A stretch of DNA of 42,626 nt, from positions 1-42,626 of the forward strand of contig CBDCGS010000004.1 in assembly GCA_965216915.1 (NCBI GenBank), written 5' to 3'. This DNA comes from CBDCGS01 sp965216915 (GTDB taxonomy: Bacteria > Pseudomonadota > Alphaproteobacteria > UBA828). The notes below the pieces were generated by a model. It was given only the letters and a program-made list of their open reading frames with translations. It was not told where the DNA came from and searched no databases. The position numbers and the translations under genes are program-made. This document shows positions 6,478 to 15,002 of the stretch, one piece after another (positions within the stretch are counted from its first letter, which is position 1; each line of letters starts with the position of its first letter).

Positions 6478-9375
6478 TCACTCGGCGGCGGCCTGATAGG
6501 CGTCGAGCGGCGGGCAGGCGCACACCAGATTGCGGTCGCCATGGACCTGATCGATGCGGCTCACCGGCGGCCAATATTTGCTCTCGCGCAGGCCAGCCAC
6601 CGGGAACGCGGCCTCGGCACGGCTATAGCTATGGTTCCACACGTCGTCGGCGATGTCGTCCAATGTGTGCGGCGCGTTGATCAGCGGGTTATCGGCCGCA
6701 TCGCTCTTGCCGGCCTCGATCGCCGCGATCTCGGCTCGGATCGCGATCATCGCCTCGCAAAAGCGGTCCAGCTCGGCCTTCGCTTCGCTCTCGGTCGGCT
6801 CGATCATCAGCGTGCCGGCGACCGGAAACGACATGGTCGGCGCGTGAAAGCCATAGTCCATCAGCCGTTTCGCGATGTCGTCGACCGCGATGCCCGCCGA
6901 GCCCTTGAAGTGACGCACGTCGATGATGCATTCATGCGCGACCAAGCCGTTCTTGCCCGTGTAGAGAACCGGGTAGTGCCCGTCGAGCCGCTTCGCGATG
7001 TAGTTGGCGCTGAGGATCGCGACTTCGGTCGCGCGTTTGAGCCCGGCGCCGCCCATCATCGCGATGTAGGCCCACGAGATCGGCAGGATCCCGGCCGAGC
7101 CCCAGGGCGCCGCCGAAATGGGGCCGACGCCGTCCGCCGGTCCCGCATCCTCCACCAGCGGATGGTTCGGAAGGTAGGGCGCAAGATGCGCGCCGACGGC
7201 GATCGGGCCGACGCCGGGGCCGCCGCCGCCGTGGGGTATGCAGAAGGTCTTGTGCAGGTTCATGTGGGCGACATCCGGGCCGAAGGTGCCGGGCAGGCTG
7301 AGCCCAAGCAGCGCGTTCAGGTTGGCGCCGTCCATGTAGACCTGGCCGCCTTGCTCATGGACGATCTCGCAGATCTCGACGATCCGCTCCTCGTACACGC
7401 CATGGGTCGAGGGATAGGTGACCATCAGCGCGGCGAGCCGCTCACCCGCCGCCGCCGCCTTGGCGCCAAGGTCGTCGAGGTCGACATTGCCCGCGTCGTC
7501 GCACGCGACCACGACGACCCGCATGCCCGCCATCACGGCGCTCGCCGGGTTCGTGCCGTGCGCCGAACTCGGGATGAGACACACATCGCGGGATCCCTCG
7601 CCGCGCGCCTCGTGATAGCGGCGAATCACCAGGAGGCCGGCATACTCGCCCTGGCTTCCGGCATTGGGCTGCACCGACACGGCGGCAAAACCGGTCGCCG
7701 CCGCAAGCCATCGCTCGAGCTCGCCGATCAGCGTCCGGTAACCTTGGGTTTGCGCGGCCGGTGCGAAGGGATGGATCCGCGCGAACCCCGGGAATGTCAC
7801 CGGGATCATCTCGGCGGTCGCATTGAGCTTCATCGTGCAGGAGCCGAGCGGGATCATCGAATGATTGAGCGTGACGTCCTTGATCTCGAGGCGATGCATG
7901 TAGCGCAGCATCTCGGTCTCGGCGTGGTAGCTGTTGAAGACGGGATGCTCGAGGAACGGCGTCGTGCGCCGAAGCGCTGCCAGGATGCCGTCGTCGGCAT
8001 CGCCGTCGAGCGCCGCGCAGGATAGCGAGCCGATGTCCCCATCCGCGCAGGCGCGCCACACAGCTTCAACGTCAGCGCGCGTCGTGGTCTCGTCGAACGC
8101 GACGGCGAACCGGTCGTCATCGATCGGGCGGAGGTTGTAGCCCGCATCGGCCGCGCGAGCGACGATCGCCCCCGCTGCGCCAGGCGCGCGCACGGTCAGC
8201 GTGTCGAACCAGCTCTCGTTCTCGATCGCAAGGCCGAGTCTCGTGAGGCCGCACGCGCAAATGTCCGTGAGGCGATGCACCCGCGCGGCAATCCTCGTGA
8301 GTCCCTCCGGCCCGTGATAGACGGCGTACATGCCCGCCATGACGGCCAGCAGAACCTGGGCGGTGCAGATGTTGCTCGTCGCCTTCTCGCGCCGAATGTG
8401 CTGCTCGCGTGTTTGCAGCGCGAGGCGCAGCGCCGGACGGCCGCGGGTGTCGACCGACACGCCGACGATGCGCCCCGGCATGGCGCGCTTGTACTTGTCA
8501 TGCGTGGCGAAGAAGGCCGCGTGGGGGCCGCCGAAGCCGAGCGGCACGCCGAAGCGCTGCGAGCTTCCCACCACGACATCAGCGCCGAACGCGCCGGGCG
8601 GCGTGAGCAGGACGAGGCTCAGCAAATCCGCCGCCACCACGACGAGCGCGCCCTTCTCGTGCGCCGCCTCGACGATGGCGGCATAGTCGTGCACGGTGCC
8701 GTCGACGGCCGGATATTGCAGCAGAACACCGCAGAGGTCGCCGTCGGGCAATCCCGCGCGGTGATCACCGGTGACGACCTCGATGCCGATCGACCGCGCG
8801 CGGGTCTGCACGACCGCAATGGTTTGAGGCAGGCAATCGGCAGCTACGAAGAAGCGGTCGCTGCGATTCTTCGCCTGGCCATGGCACATGTGTAGGGCCT
8901 CGGCGGCGGCGGTGCCTTCGTCGAGCAGCGAGGCATTGGCGCAATCCATGGCGGTGAGGTCCATCACCATGGTTTGGAAGTTGAGCAGCGCTTCGAGCCG
9001 CCCCTGCGAGATCTCGGGCTGATAGGGTGTGTACGCCGTGTACCAGCCCGGATTTTCGAGGATGTTCCGCACGATCACCGGCGGCGTGACCGTGTCGTGG
9101 TAGCCGAGCCCGATCATCGAGCGGTTGATGACATTGCGGCCCGCGCGTTCGGCGAGCGCGGCCAGGGCATCGCTCTCGGTGCGCGCGGCGGGGAAACCCT
9201 CGGGCATCGTGCCGCGGATGGCCGCGGGCAGCGCGGCGTCGCTCAACGCCCCCAGAGTGCCGTAGCCGACGGTCTCGAGCATCGCCGTGATGTCGTCCGC
9301 GCTCGGCCCGATATGCCGCGCGACGAACGCGTCGCGCTGCTCGAGCGCGTCGAGGGATTGGCCTCTCTCACTCAT
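6478..9375 (-). CDS. gcvP: Glycine dehydrogenase (decarboxylating), fused P-protein
   Basis: P-protein of the glycine cleavage system, 965 residues: the fused single-chain form rather than split GcvPA/GcvPB. It decarboxylates glycine with PLP and passes the aminomethyl group to the lipoyl arm of H-protein. The pyridoxal Lys is about residue 709 in 'HMNLHKTFCIPHGGGGPG', followed by the Gly-rich loop typical of the family. The N-terminus 'RDAFVARHIGPS' and mid-domain 'LDEGTAAAEALHMCHG' match the N-terminal half. A clear 'aaaggg' ribosome site precedes the ATG. It is third in gcvT-gcvH-gcvP and 27 bp after gcvH. All expected motifs are present. Confidence 0.98.
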   Translation of the reverse strand: MSERGQSLDALEQRDAFVARHIGPSADDITAMLETVGYGTLGALSDAALPAAIRGTMPEGFPAARTESDALAALAERAGRNVINRSMIGLGYHDTVTPPVIVRNILENPGWYTAYTPYQPEISQGRLEALLNFQTMVMDLTAMDCANASLLDEGTAAAEALHMCHGQAKNRSDRFFVAADCLPQTIAVVQTRARSIGIEVVTGDHRAGLPDGDLCGVLLQYPAVDGTVHDYAAIVEAAHEKGALVVVAADLLSLVLLTPPGAFGADVVVGSSQRFGVPLGFGGPHAAFFATHDKYKRAMPGRIVGVSVDTRGRPALRLALQTREQHIRREKATSNICTAQVLLAVMAGMYAVYHGPEGLTRIAARVHRLTDICACGLTRLGLAIENESWFDTLTVRAPGAAGAIVARAADAGYNLRPIDDDRFAVAFDETTTRADVEAVWRACADGDIGSLSCAALDGDADDGILAALRRTTPFLEHPVFNSYHAETEMLRYMHRLEIKDVTLNHSMIPLGSCTMKLNATAEMIPVTFPGFARIHPFAPAAQTQGYRTLIGELERWLAAATGFAAVSVQPNAGSQGEYAGLLVIRRYHEARGEGSRDVCLIPSSAHGTNPASAVMAGMRVVVVACDDAGNVDLDDLGAKAAAAGERLAALMVTYPSTHGVYEERIVEICEIVHEQGGQVYMDGANLNALLGLSLPGTFGPDVAHMNLHKTFCIPHGGGGPGVGPIAVGAHLAPYLPNHPLVEDAGPADGVGPISAAPWGSAGILPISWAYIAMMGGAGLKRATEVAILSANYIAKRLDGHYPVLYTGKNGLVAHECIIDVRHFKGSAGIAVDDIAKRLMDYGFHAPTMSFPVAGTLMIEPTESEAKAELDRFCEAMIAIRAEIAAIEAGKSDAADNPLINAPHTLDDIADDVWNHSYSRAEAAFPVAGLRESKYWPPVSRIDQVHGDRNLVCACPPLDAYQAAAE

Positions 9376-9402
9376 GGTTCGAGCCCTTTCGCGTGATCCG
9401 CC

Positions 9403-9786
9403 TCACCCGTCCGCCAACTCCGCGACATAGGCCGCGTAGGCGGCGGCATCCATCAACGCCTCCAGCTCCGCGGCGTCGGCGACCTTGAGCTGGAGGAACC
9501 ACCCGTCGCCCGTGGCCGCGCTGTTGACGAGCGATGGATCGTCATTGAGGGCCTCGTTGACCGCAACCACCTCGCCGCCAACCGGCGCATAGATCTCGCT
9601 CGCCGCCTTGACCGATTCCACGACCGCGGCCTCGTCACCCCGCGTGAGCACCTTGCCGGTCTCCGGCAGCTCGACATAAACGACGTCGCCGAGCTGCTCC
9701 TGCGCGTAGTCCGAGATTCCAACGGTGCCGGTCTCGCCCTCCATGCGGATCCATTCATGATCCTTGGTGTATTTCAGCTCGCTCAT
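9403..9786 (-). CDS. gcvH: Glycine cleavage system H protein
   Basis: Lipoyl carrier of the glycine cleavage system, 127 residues, the normal size. It shuttles the aminomethyl intermediate between P-, T- and L-proteins. The lipoylated Lys60 sits in 'VVESVKAASEIYAPV', and the N-terminal 'YTKDHEWIRMEG' and 'GISDYAQEQLGDVVYVELPE' are classic. The start has a strong 'ggaggg' ribosome site, and the gene begins 17 bp after gcvT. Lipoylation and L-protein (Lpd) functions must be supplied from elsewhere in the genome. Confidence 0.98.
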   Translation of the reverse strand: MSELKYTKDHEWIRMEGETGTVGISDYAQEQLGDVVYVELPETGKVLTRGDEAAVVESVKAASEIYAPVGGEVVAVNEALNDDPSLVNSAATGDGWFLQLKVADAAELEALMDAAAYAAYVAELADG

Positions 9787-9803
9787 GACGTGCCCTCCGG
9801 CGC

Positions 9804-10919
9804 TCAGCCTCGGTGATATCTGTGGGGAACGAACGGCAGCGGGACCACGGTGGCCGGACGCGGCTTGCCGCGCACCATGAGCGACACCGGGGTCTCGGCC
9901 TTGGACGATGCCTGCTCGACGAAGCCCATCGCGATGGGACCGCCGAACGTCGGGCCGAAGCCGCCGCTGGTGATGACGCCGATTTCCGCGCCGGACGCGT
10001 CATGCACGGTGGTGCCTTCGCGCGCCGGCGCGCGCCCATCCGGCTCGATGCCGACGCGGCGGCGTGCCGGCCCCTCGGCCAGCTCCCGCTGGATCCGTGC
10101 GGCGCCGAGAAAGCCGCCCTCGACCCGGCGGCGCTTGCCGATCGACCAGGCGAGCGCGGCCTCGACAGGCGAGGTGCTCTCGTCGATGTCGTGCCCATAG
10201 AGGCAAAGCCCGGCTTCGAGCCTGAGCGAATCCCGCGCGCCGAGACCCACAGGCTCGACCTGCGGCTCGTCGAGGAGAGTGCGCCACACCGCCGCCGCGG
10301 CATCGGCGGGGATCGAAATTTCGAAGCCGTCCTCTCCGGTGTAGCCGGAGCGCGAGACCATCGCCTCGACGCCCGCCACGGTGGTCCGACACGCGGTCAT
10401 GAAGGAGAGGGTCGCGCACGCCGGCGCATGGCGTGCCAGTACGGCCGCGGCGCGCGGGCCCTGAAGCGCGATCAGCGCGCGGTCGGTCACGTGGGTAATG
10501 TCGGCGGATGATCCCAAACGCGCCGAAAGATGCGCGAGGTCCTCATGCTTGCGCGCCGCGTTGACCACGAGCCATAGCCCGTCGTCGGTACGGGTGACCA
10601 TCAAATCGTCGATGATGCCGCCCGCCTCGTTGGTGAGCTGGGTGTATCGCATGGCCCAAGGCGCGAGGCCCGCGATATCGCCCGGAACCAGCTGCTCGAG
10701 CGCCTCGTCGGCGTCCGCGCCGCCGAGACGCACCTGCCCCATGTGCGAGACATCGAACAGGCCGGCCGCCGCGCGCACGTGATTGTGCTCGGCCATGATG
10801 CCGGCCCGATATTGCACGGGCATGGCGTAGCCGGCGAAGCCAACCATCTTGGCGCCGCCGGCAACATGCTCAGCGTGAAGGGGCGTCTCGAGGAGGACCG
10901 TGTCGTCCGGTTCGCTCAT
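9804..10919 (-). CDS. gcvT: Glycine cleavage system T protein (aminomethyltransferase)
   Basis: T-protein, 371 residues: transfers the methylene group from the H-protein aminomethyl arm to tetrahydrofolate and releases ammonia. The N-terminal 'TPLHAEHVAGGAKMVGFAGYAMPVQY' and 'AAAGLFDVSHMGQ', the folate-binding middle 'SRSGYTGEDGFEI' and 'GLGARDSLRLEAGLCLYGHD' are diagnostic and distinguish it from YgfZ and dimethylglycine dehydrogenase domains. It is first gene of the operon. The ATG follows a good ribosome site 'aaaggatg' that lies about 50 nt beyond the end of the riboswitch aptamers, so the riboswitch could act on translation of this gene. Confidence 0.98.
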   Translation of the reverse strand: MSEPDDTVLLETPLHAEHVAGGAKMVGFAGYAMPVQYRAGIMAEHNHVRAAAGLFDVSHMGQVRLGGADADEALEQLVPGDIAGLAPWAMRYTQLTNEAGGIIDDLMVTRTDDGLWLVVNAARKHEDLAHLSARLGSSADITHVTDRALIALQGPRAAAVLARHAPACATLSFMTACRTTVAGVEAMVSRSGYTGEDGFEISIPADAAAAVWRTLLDEPQVEPVGLGARDSLRLEAGLCLYGHDIDESTSPVEAALAWSIGKRRRVEGGFLGAARIQRELAEGPARRRVGIEPDGRAPAREGTTVHDASGAEIGVITSGGFGPTFGGPIAMGFVEQASSKAETPVSLMVRGKPRPATVVPLPFVPHRYHRG

Positions 10920-10973
10920 GTCATCCTTTCAGGCAATCGACAAAGCGCGCGCAGCGACCTCGCGGTCGCCCGG

Positions 10974-11180
10974 CGCCCCCTCTGTCTCCGAACCTGAAAG
11001 ATTGACCGGGCGAAAGGCCCGAGGGCCAATCGTCCGGCTTACCCCTTCGGTGAGGCGACGGCATTGCCCTCGCCTACTTTCCAGAGTCGCATTCCCCTGC
11101 GGTCCCTGATGCCTGAGAGTTTCCGGGACGCTTGCTCCTTCGGCGCCGCCAGGCGATACCGCCTGGCGAACTCTCCCGCA
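10974..11180 (-). promoter_or_regulatory. Tandem glycine riboswitch upstream of gcvT
   Basis: Read on the minus strand, the leader begins 'gcgggagagttc' and contains two consecutive copies of the glycine aptamer core. Aptamer I has '...gccgaaggagcaagc... gaaactctcaggca... ggaccgcag'. Aptamer II has 'gactctggaaag... caccgaaggggtaagcc... aatctttcaggt... ggagacagaggg'. These are the conserved purine-rich internal loops of the tandem (cooperative) glycine riboswitch, which in proteobacteria normally activates gcv genes when glycine is high. Downstream, at about 10954-10969, a GC stem (GCGACC/GGTCGC) lies between aptamer II and the gcvT ribosome site; it has no following T-tract, so translational control is more likely than intrinsic termination (inference). 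Confidence 0.96.
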
Positions 11181-11207
11181 GAGTTCAACTGCAAGACCGG
11201 GACATCG

Positions 11208-11235
11208 ATAGTAAACGGTCGGTCCAGACGGTCAA
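11208..11235 (-). promoter_or_regulatory. Predicted sigma-70 promoter of the gcv operon
   Basis: On the minus strand a -35 TTGACC (5 of 6 to consensus) is followed 16 bp later by TACTAT (4 of 6). Transcription would start about 10-20 nt before the first nucleotide of the tandem riboswitch, which is the right place. It lies immediately after the stop codon of the upstream lipoprotein gene, so gcvTHP has its own promoter. Confidence 0.6.
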
Positions 11236-11238
11236 CAG

Positions 11239-11781
11239 CTAGAGCGTGCCGAGCCGGCGCGCATCCTCGAGCTGCGCGGGCGAGAGCTGAAGGCCGACGT
11301 GGGTGAGATACCCTGGCCCGGCGGTCCCGGCCGCGATCGGGATCCGCTCCTCGATTTCCTCCGCGACACGAACGCGCGGTTCCGTCTCGTCGAGCACCAG
11401 CTCCGACACGAACACCTTCTTGGCGATGATACGCCGACTCGGATCCGTGATCGCCACAAAGAAAGGCACCGAAACCGACGCCGTCTCGGCGGCCGGGCCG
11501 CGCGTGGCCTCGAACACGACCGCCAGATCGACGTTGACCGCATCGCCCTCATCATTGAAATCATAGGCGCAGCGCCAGACCACATCGACCAGCGTGACCT
11601 CGAACGCGACGTCCACCAAGTCACGTCCGGGGCCCTCCCGGTAGAGCGTGACCGTGCGTGCCTGCGCGGGCACCGAGACGCCGGGGCAGGGAGGCGGATC
11701 GTCCGCGAAGAGCCCGCAACCGCCCAAGCTCGCCGCGAGCGTCAGCGCGAGGAGGGCGCGTGGCTGCGCCATCCGGCGCAT
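11239..11781 (-). CDS. Predicted lipoprotein of unknown function
   Basis: About 180 residues. The N-terminus is a lipoprotein signal peptide: 'MRRMAQPRALLALTLA' then lipobox 'LGGC' with the lipidated Cys at residue 22, so the product should be membrane-anchored on the periplasmic side. The mature part is a predicted beta-rich domain, 'TVTLYREGPGRDLVDVAFEVTL' to 'PAQLEDARRLGTL', with no family I can name. I chose the start at 11781 for a normal-length signal peptide; an in-frame ATG at 11826 gives 15 more residues and neither has an obvious ribosome site. It lies downstream of the CDGSH gene in the same direction and ends just before the gcv promoter. Confidence 0.8.
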   Translation of the reverse strand: MRRMAQPRALLALTLAASLGGCGLFADDPPPCPGVSVPAQARTVTLYREGPGRDLVDVAFEVTLVDVVWRCAYDFNDEGDAVNVDLAVVFEATRGPAAETASVSVPFFVAITDPSRRIIAKKVFVSELVLDETEPRVRVAEEIEERIPIAAGTAGPGYLTHVGLQLSPAQLEDARRLGTL

Positions 11782-11832
11782 GGATGCGAGGAATGCGGAG
11801 ATCAGTGCCCGATGGCCCACGGCCATGGCGCT

Positions 11833-12072
11833 CTAGATGCGATTGTGCGTCCCGTCGCAGTGCGGACCCTTGTCGGTGCGCTTGCACCCGCAAAGCCACG
11901 CGGGCTCGCTCGCCTCGGCGGTGAACACGATCGGGCGGATCTCCGTGACCGCGTGCGCGCCATCGCAAAACGGCTGCTTTTGGCTGCGCCCGCAGGCGCA
12001 CCAGGCGTATTTCTTGCCCGCGACGAGGTCGACCTCGTACGGCGATTTTTGCGCGATCACGGCTTCGCTCAT
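11833..12072 (-). CDS. Double-CDGSH iron-sulfur protein
   Basis: Small (79-residue) protein with two CDGSH-type [2Fe-2S] ligand sets: 'CACGRSQKQPFCDGAH' and 'CGCKRTDKGPHCDGTH', each giving three Cys and one His. This tandem arrangement is typical of bacterial MitoNEET-related type 3 CDGSH proteins, thought to be redox or Fe-S/iron-handling proteins; the physiological role is not established. The ATG at 12072 is preferred over 12087 because a 'gcggggc' ribosome site precedes it. It is divergent from the class III aminotransferase gene and probably co-transcribed with the lipoprotein gene downstream. Confidence 0.93.
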   Translation of the reverse strand: MSEAVIAQKSPYEVDLVAGKKYAWCACGRSQKQPFCDGAHAVTEIRPIVFTAEASEPAWLCGCKRTDKGPHCDGTHNRI

Positions 12073-12171
12073 CATTTTGCCCCGCATTGGCGTTGAAGGA
12101 TCGCCAATCTAGCGGCGCCCTCGGGCGCTCACAAGCCCGCCCTCGCGCCGGTAGCCGCGCACGCCGCCCGC

Positions 12172-12200
12172 TTGAGCAACCTTGCGCCACCGCCTATCGT
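12172..12200 (+). promoter_or_regulatory. Possible sigma-70 promoter of the aminotransferase gene
   Basis: TTGAGC and TATCGT separated by 17 bp, 4 of 6 matches each, lie in the divergent intergenic region and would give a leader of about 20 nt that includes the ribosome site. It is a weak pattern match only. Confidence 0.32.
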
Positions 12201-12226
12201 GCGCCGACGACGAAGGAGCCCGACCC

Positions 12227-13558
12227 ATGGCCACACATGTAAGCGCCGACGGCCGCAACCTCGACCTCGACACCGCGCTGAACGAGGTCACCGCGCAATA
12301 TGTCGCGAACAACCCGAAGAGCGCCGCGCAGTTCGCGCGGGCGTGCGAGAGCTTACCCGGAGGCAACACGCGCACGGGCATGTTCTACACGCCTTTTCCG
12401 CTCGCCGTGGAGAAGGCGGACGGCGCGCGCATCTGGGATCTCGACGGCCATCGCTTGACCGACTTTGTCGGCGATTTTTCGGCAGGCCTTTACGGCCACT
12501 CGCATCCGGTCATCGTGGAGGCGATCCGAACCGCCCTCGGCCAGGGCATGGCGTTCGGCTCAACCAGCCCCTATGAGGAGCGCCTTGCGAGCCTGGTCTG
12601 CGCCCGCTTTCCGTCGATCGAGCGGGTGCGTTTCTGCAACTCGGGCACCGAGGCCAACATCATGGCGCTGGTGACGGCACGCGCGGTGACCGGTCGCGAC
12701 GCGGTGATGGTGTTCGAGGGCGGTTATCACGGCGGCACCCTGTGCTTCGATGGCGAGGGCGAGGCGATCAACGTGCCATTCCCGATCGTGGTGGCACCCT
12801 ACAATGATCCCGAGGCGACGCTCACCTTGATCGAGCAGAACGCGGCGCGCCTTGCCGCGGTGCTGGTCGAGCCGATGCAGGGCGCCATGGGCTCGATCCC
12901 GGGCGAGCGCACGTTCTTCCAGGCGCTGCGCGAAGCCTGCACCAAGCACGGTGTCGTGCTCATCTACGACGAGGTCATGACCTCACGGCTCGGGCCGAAC
13001 GGGCAACAGGGCGCGCTCGGCGTGCTGCCCGACATGACCACGCTCGGGAAATATGTCGGCGGCGGAATGACCTTCGGCGCGTTCGGCGGCACGGCCGAGA
13101 TCATGGACCACTACGACCCCCGGCGCCCGGATGCGATCGTCCACCACGGAACCTTCAACAACAACGTGATCATGCTGACGGCGGGCGCCGCGGGCCTCGA
13201 AAAAGTGCTGACCCCGGACGTGCTCACCGGTCTGAACGAGAGCGGCGAGCGGTTGCGGGGCCGGCTCAATGCTCTCGGCAAGAAGCACGGCGCGGCGTTC
13301 CAAGTCACCGGCGTCGGCTCGATCATGACGATGCATTTTCAAACGGCGCCGATCCGCTCGGGGCGCGACATCGAGGCGCACGACGCGCGGTTACGCCAGG
13401 TGCTGCACCTGGACCTGATCGCCAAGGGCTATTTCACGACGCGGCGGGGCTTCTTGGCGCTGTCGCTCGCGCTCGAGGAGGCCGACCACGATGGGCTGGT
13501 CGAGGCGATCGACGATTTTCTCGGCCACTATGGCGGGCTGCTGGACGCGGCCGGCTGA
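12227..13558 (+). CDS. Class III PLP aminotransferase (aspartate aminotransferase family, GSAM-like)
   Basis: PLP enzyme of fold type I, 443 residues. Visible landmarks are 'CNSGTEANIMALVTAR' (cofactor phosphate), 'FEGGYHGG', 'VEPMQGAMGSIPG', 'LIYDEVMTSRLGPNGQQG' (cofactor-binding Asp) and the Schiff-base Lys275 in 'TTLGKYVGGGMTFGAFGG'. It is close to glutamate-1-semialdehyde aminomutase in sequence, but alphaproteobacteria normally make ALA by ALA synthase, so a haem role is unlikely and the amino donor/acceptor are unknown. The ATG at 12227 has a good 'gaaggag' ribosome site; the longer in-frame reading from 12182 is rejected. It converges, with a 3-bp gap, on the SDR gene. Confidence 0.92.
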   Translation: MATHVSADGRNLDLDTALNEVTAQYVANNPKSAAQFARACESLPGGNTRTGMFYTPFPLAVEKADGARIWDLDGHRLTDFVGDFSAGLYGHSHPVIVEAIRTALGQGMAFGSTSPYEERLASLVCARFPSIERVRFCNSGTEANIMALVTARAVTGRDAVMVFEGGYHGGTLCFDGEGEAINVPFPIVVAPYNDPEATLTLIEQNAARLAAVLVEPMQGAMGSIPGERTFFQALREACTKHGVVLIYDEVMTSRLGPNGQQGALGVLPDMTTLGKYVGGGMTFGAFGGTAEIMDHYDPRRPDAIVHHGTFNNNVIMLTAGAAGLEKVLTPDVLTGLNESGERLRGRLNALGKKHGAAFQVTGVGSIMTMHFQTAPIRSGRDIEAHDARLRQVLHLDLIAKGYFTTRRGFLALSLALEEADHDGLVEAIDDFLGHYGGLLDAAG

Positions 13559-13561
13559 CGA

Positions 13562-14353
13562 TCACGGATCGAGCTTGTCCATCCCCGTGTAGGTCTCGAG
13601 ATTTCCGTCGATGCTGATGGTTTGGCCCGAGACGTGCCGACCCGCCTCCGAGCAGAGGTAAACGACCATCGCCGCGATCTCGTCCTGGGTCACGCCCGTG
13701 CGCATCGAGATGTTGCGCAGCACGATCGCCTCGATCTCCTCGACCGTCCGGCCCGACGCCTCGGCTTTTGCCCGCAGGACGCGCGCACCGCGCTCGTTGA
13801 GCACGTAGCCCGGCATGATCGCGTTGACGTTGATGTGGTGGGGCCCAAGCTCCATCGCGAGCGTGTCGGTGAACCCCGTGAGCGCATATTTCGAGGTCGC
13901 GTAAGGCAGCCGCAGCGGAAAGCCGAGGCGCCCGGCCGTCGACGAGATGTTGACGATGGTCCCGCGGCCGGCCTCCTTCATCAGGGGCACGGCGCGTCGC
14001 GCACAATAGAACTGGCCCGACACGTTCACCGCGATCGTCCGGTCCCAGTCGGCGGGTTCGACATCTTCGACCCGCGCGGTTGGGCCGGCGATCCCGGCGT
14101 TGTTGATGAGCACGTCGACACCGCCCATGGCCGCTTGCGCGGCATCGAACAGTTTGTCCACGTCACCAGGCCTCGCGACGTCGGCGACCAGCGCACCGAT
14201 GCCGGCACTGGTTAGCTCTTCGATCAAGGGCTCAGCGATATCGCAGGCGAACACCTGCGCGCCGTTTTTCATCAGGGTCTCGGCGAGGGTTCGCCCGATG
14301 CCGGAACCCGCGGCAGTGACGACGGCACGCCGGCCTTCGCACGTCAGCTCCAT
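13562..14353 (-). CDS. Short-chain dehydrogenase/reductase (SDR)
   Basis: Classical SDR, 263 residues. The Rossmann motif 'TAAGSGIGRTLAE' binds NAD(P), 'NNAG' stabilises the sheet, Ser137/Ser138 in 'NISSTAG' and Tyr151-x3-Lys155 in 'YATSK' form the catalytic site, and 'IMPGYV' is the usual PG motif. An acidic Asp38 after the second strand ('ACDIAE') suggests NAD rather than NADP. The substrate cannot be told from sequence. It starts 3 bp after the stop of a SAM-dependent methyltransferase gene with a 'gggag' ribosome site inside that gene's end, so the two are an operon. Confidence 0.93.
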   Translation of the reverse strand: MELTCEGRRAVVTAAGSGIGRTLAETLMKNGAQVFACDIAEPLIEELTSAGIGALVADVARPGDVDKLFDAAQAAMGGVDVLINNAGIAGPTARVEDVEPADWDRTIAVNVSGQFYCARRAVPLMKEAGRGTIVNISSTAGRLGFPLRLPYATSKYALTGFTDTLAMELGPHHINVNAIMPGYVLNERGARVLRAKAEASGRTVEEIEAIVLRNISMRTGVTQDEIAAMVVYLCSEAGRHVSGQTISIDGNLETYTGMDKLDP

Positions 14354-14356
14354 GTC

Positions 14357-14914
14357 TCAGTCTCCCATCGTTTCCATTTCCGCCGGTCGCTTGCGGGCAC
14401 AGATGCGCTGAACGGCCGCCGGAGAAGGATCGGTGATCTCCAGGTCTTCGTAGGCAAGTACCGTCGCATGTGGCGCCACCACCGCGAGCAGCTCGCCCCG
14501 GCGCAGCAAATGATCAGGGTTGCGCGGCCGGCCGAAACACTCGTTGCCGGCCGCGAAGGTCTCATAGATCAAAACACCGTCGGCGACGAGGCTCTCGAGC
14601 AGCGTCGGAAACAGCGGCCGATGCAGGTAATTGGTCACGATAATCCCATCGAACCGGCGCTCAGGCAGAGGCCAGACACCGCCTTCGAGGTCGGCCTCGA
14701 CGATCTCGACCTGAGGATCGCCAGTGAGGTCGGCAAGCCCCGCAACGTCGATATCGACCGCGACGATGCGAAAACCAAGCGAGCGCAGATGCCGGGTGTG
14801 TCGGCCGCGCCCGCAGGCGAGGTCCAACACCGTGCCGCCGGGTGCGATAAAAGGCACGAATCGGGCCACCCAGGGAGACGGGCCGATCGCCGCGCCCCGA
14901 TGCCGCGGGCTCAC
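14357..14914 (-). CDS. Class I SAM-dependent methyltransferase (TehB/UbiE-like)
   Basis: A 185-residue methyltransferase. Motif I 'VLDLACGRGRHTRHL', the acidic end of strand 2 'IVAVDID', and motif IV 'FDGIIVTNYLHRPL' are all visible, as is the late strand 'GVLIYETFAAGNECFG', which resembles tellurite-resistance TehB relatives. The substrate is unknown. The GTG start is supported by an 'aaggag' ribosome site six bases upstream. It is divergent from the DUF1178 gene and is the first gene of a two-gene operon with the SDR. Confidence 0.9.
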   Translation of the reverse strand: MSPRHRGAAIGPSPWVARFVPFIAPGGTVLDLACGRGRHTRHLRSLGFRIVAVDIDVAGLADLTGDPQVEIVEADLEGGVWPLPERRFDGIIVTNYLHRPLFPTLLESLVADGVLIYETFAAGNECFGRPRNPDHLLRRGELLAVVAPHATVLAYEDLEITDPSPAAVQRICARKRPAEMETMGD

Positions 14915-15002
14915 TGCCGCTCCTTGTCGTATTGGAAAAGCGTCATATTTTTAATGTGTTGTGGTAGCATGAGCGCGACTTGGCGACACGGTGACGGCAG
15001 CC

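Noticed and set aside
6541..8025. 494-residue plus-strand frame inside gcvP
   Set aside because: Shadow of gcvP; no start signal or domain.
12182..12226. N-terminal extension of the class III aminotransferase
   Set aside because: The ATG at 12227 has a strong ribosome site within the would-be extension and gives the conserved-looking N-terminus.
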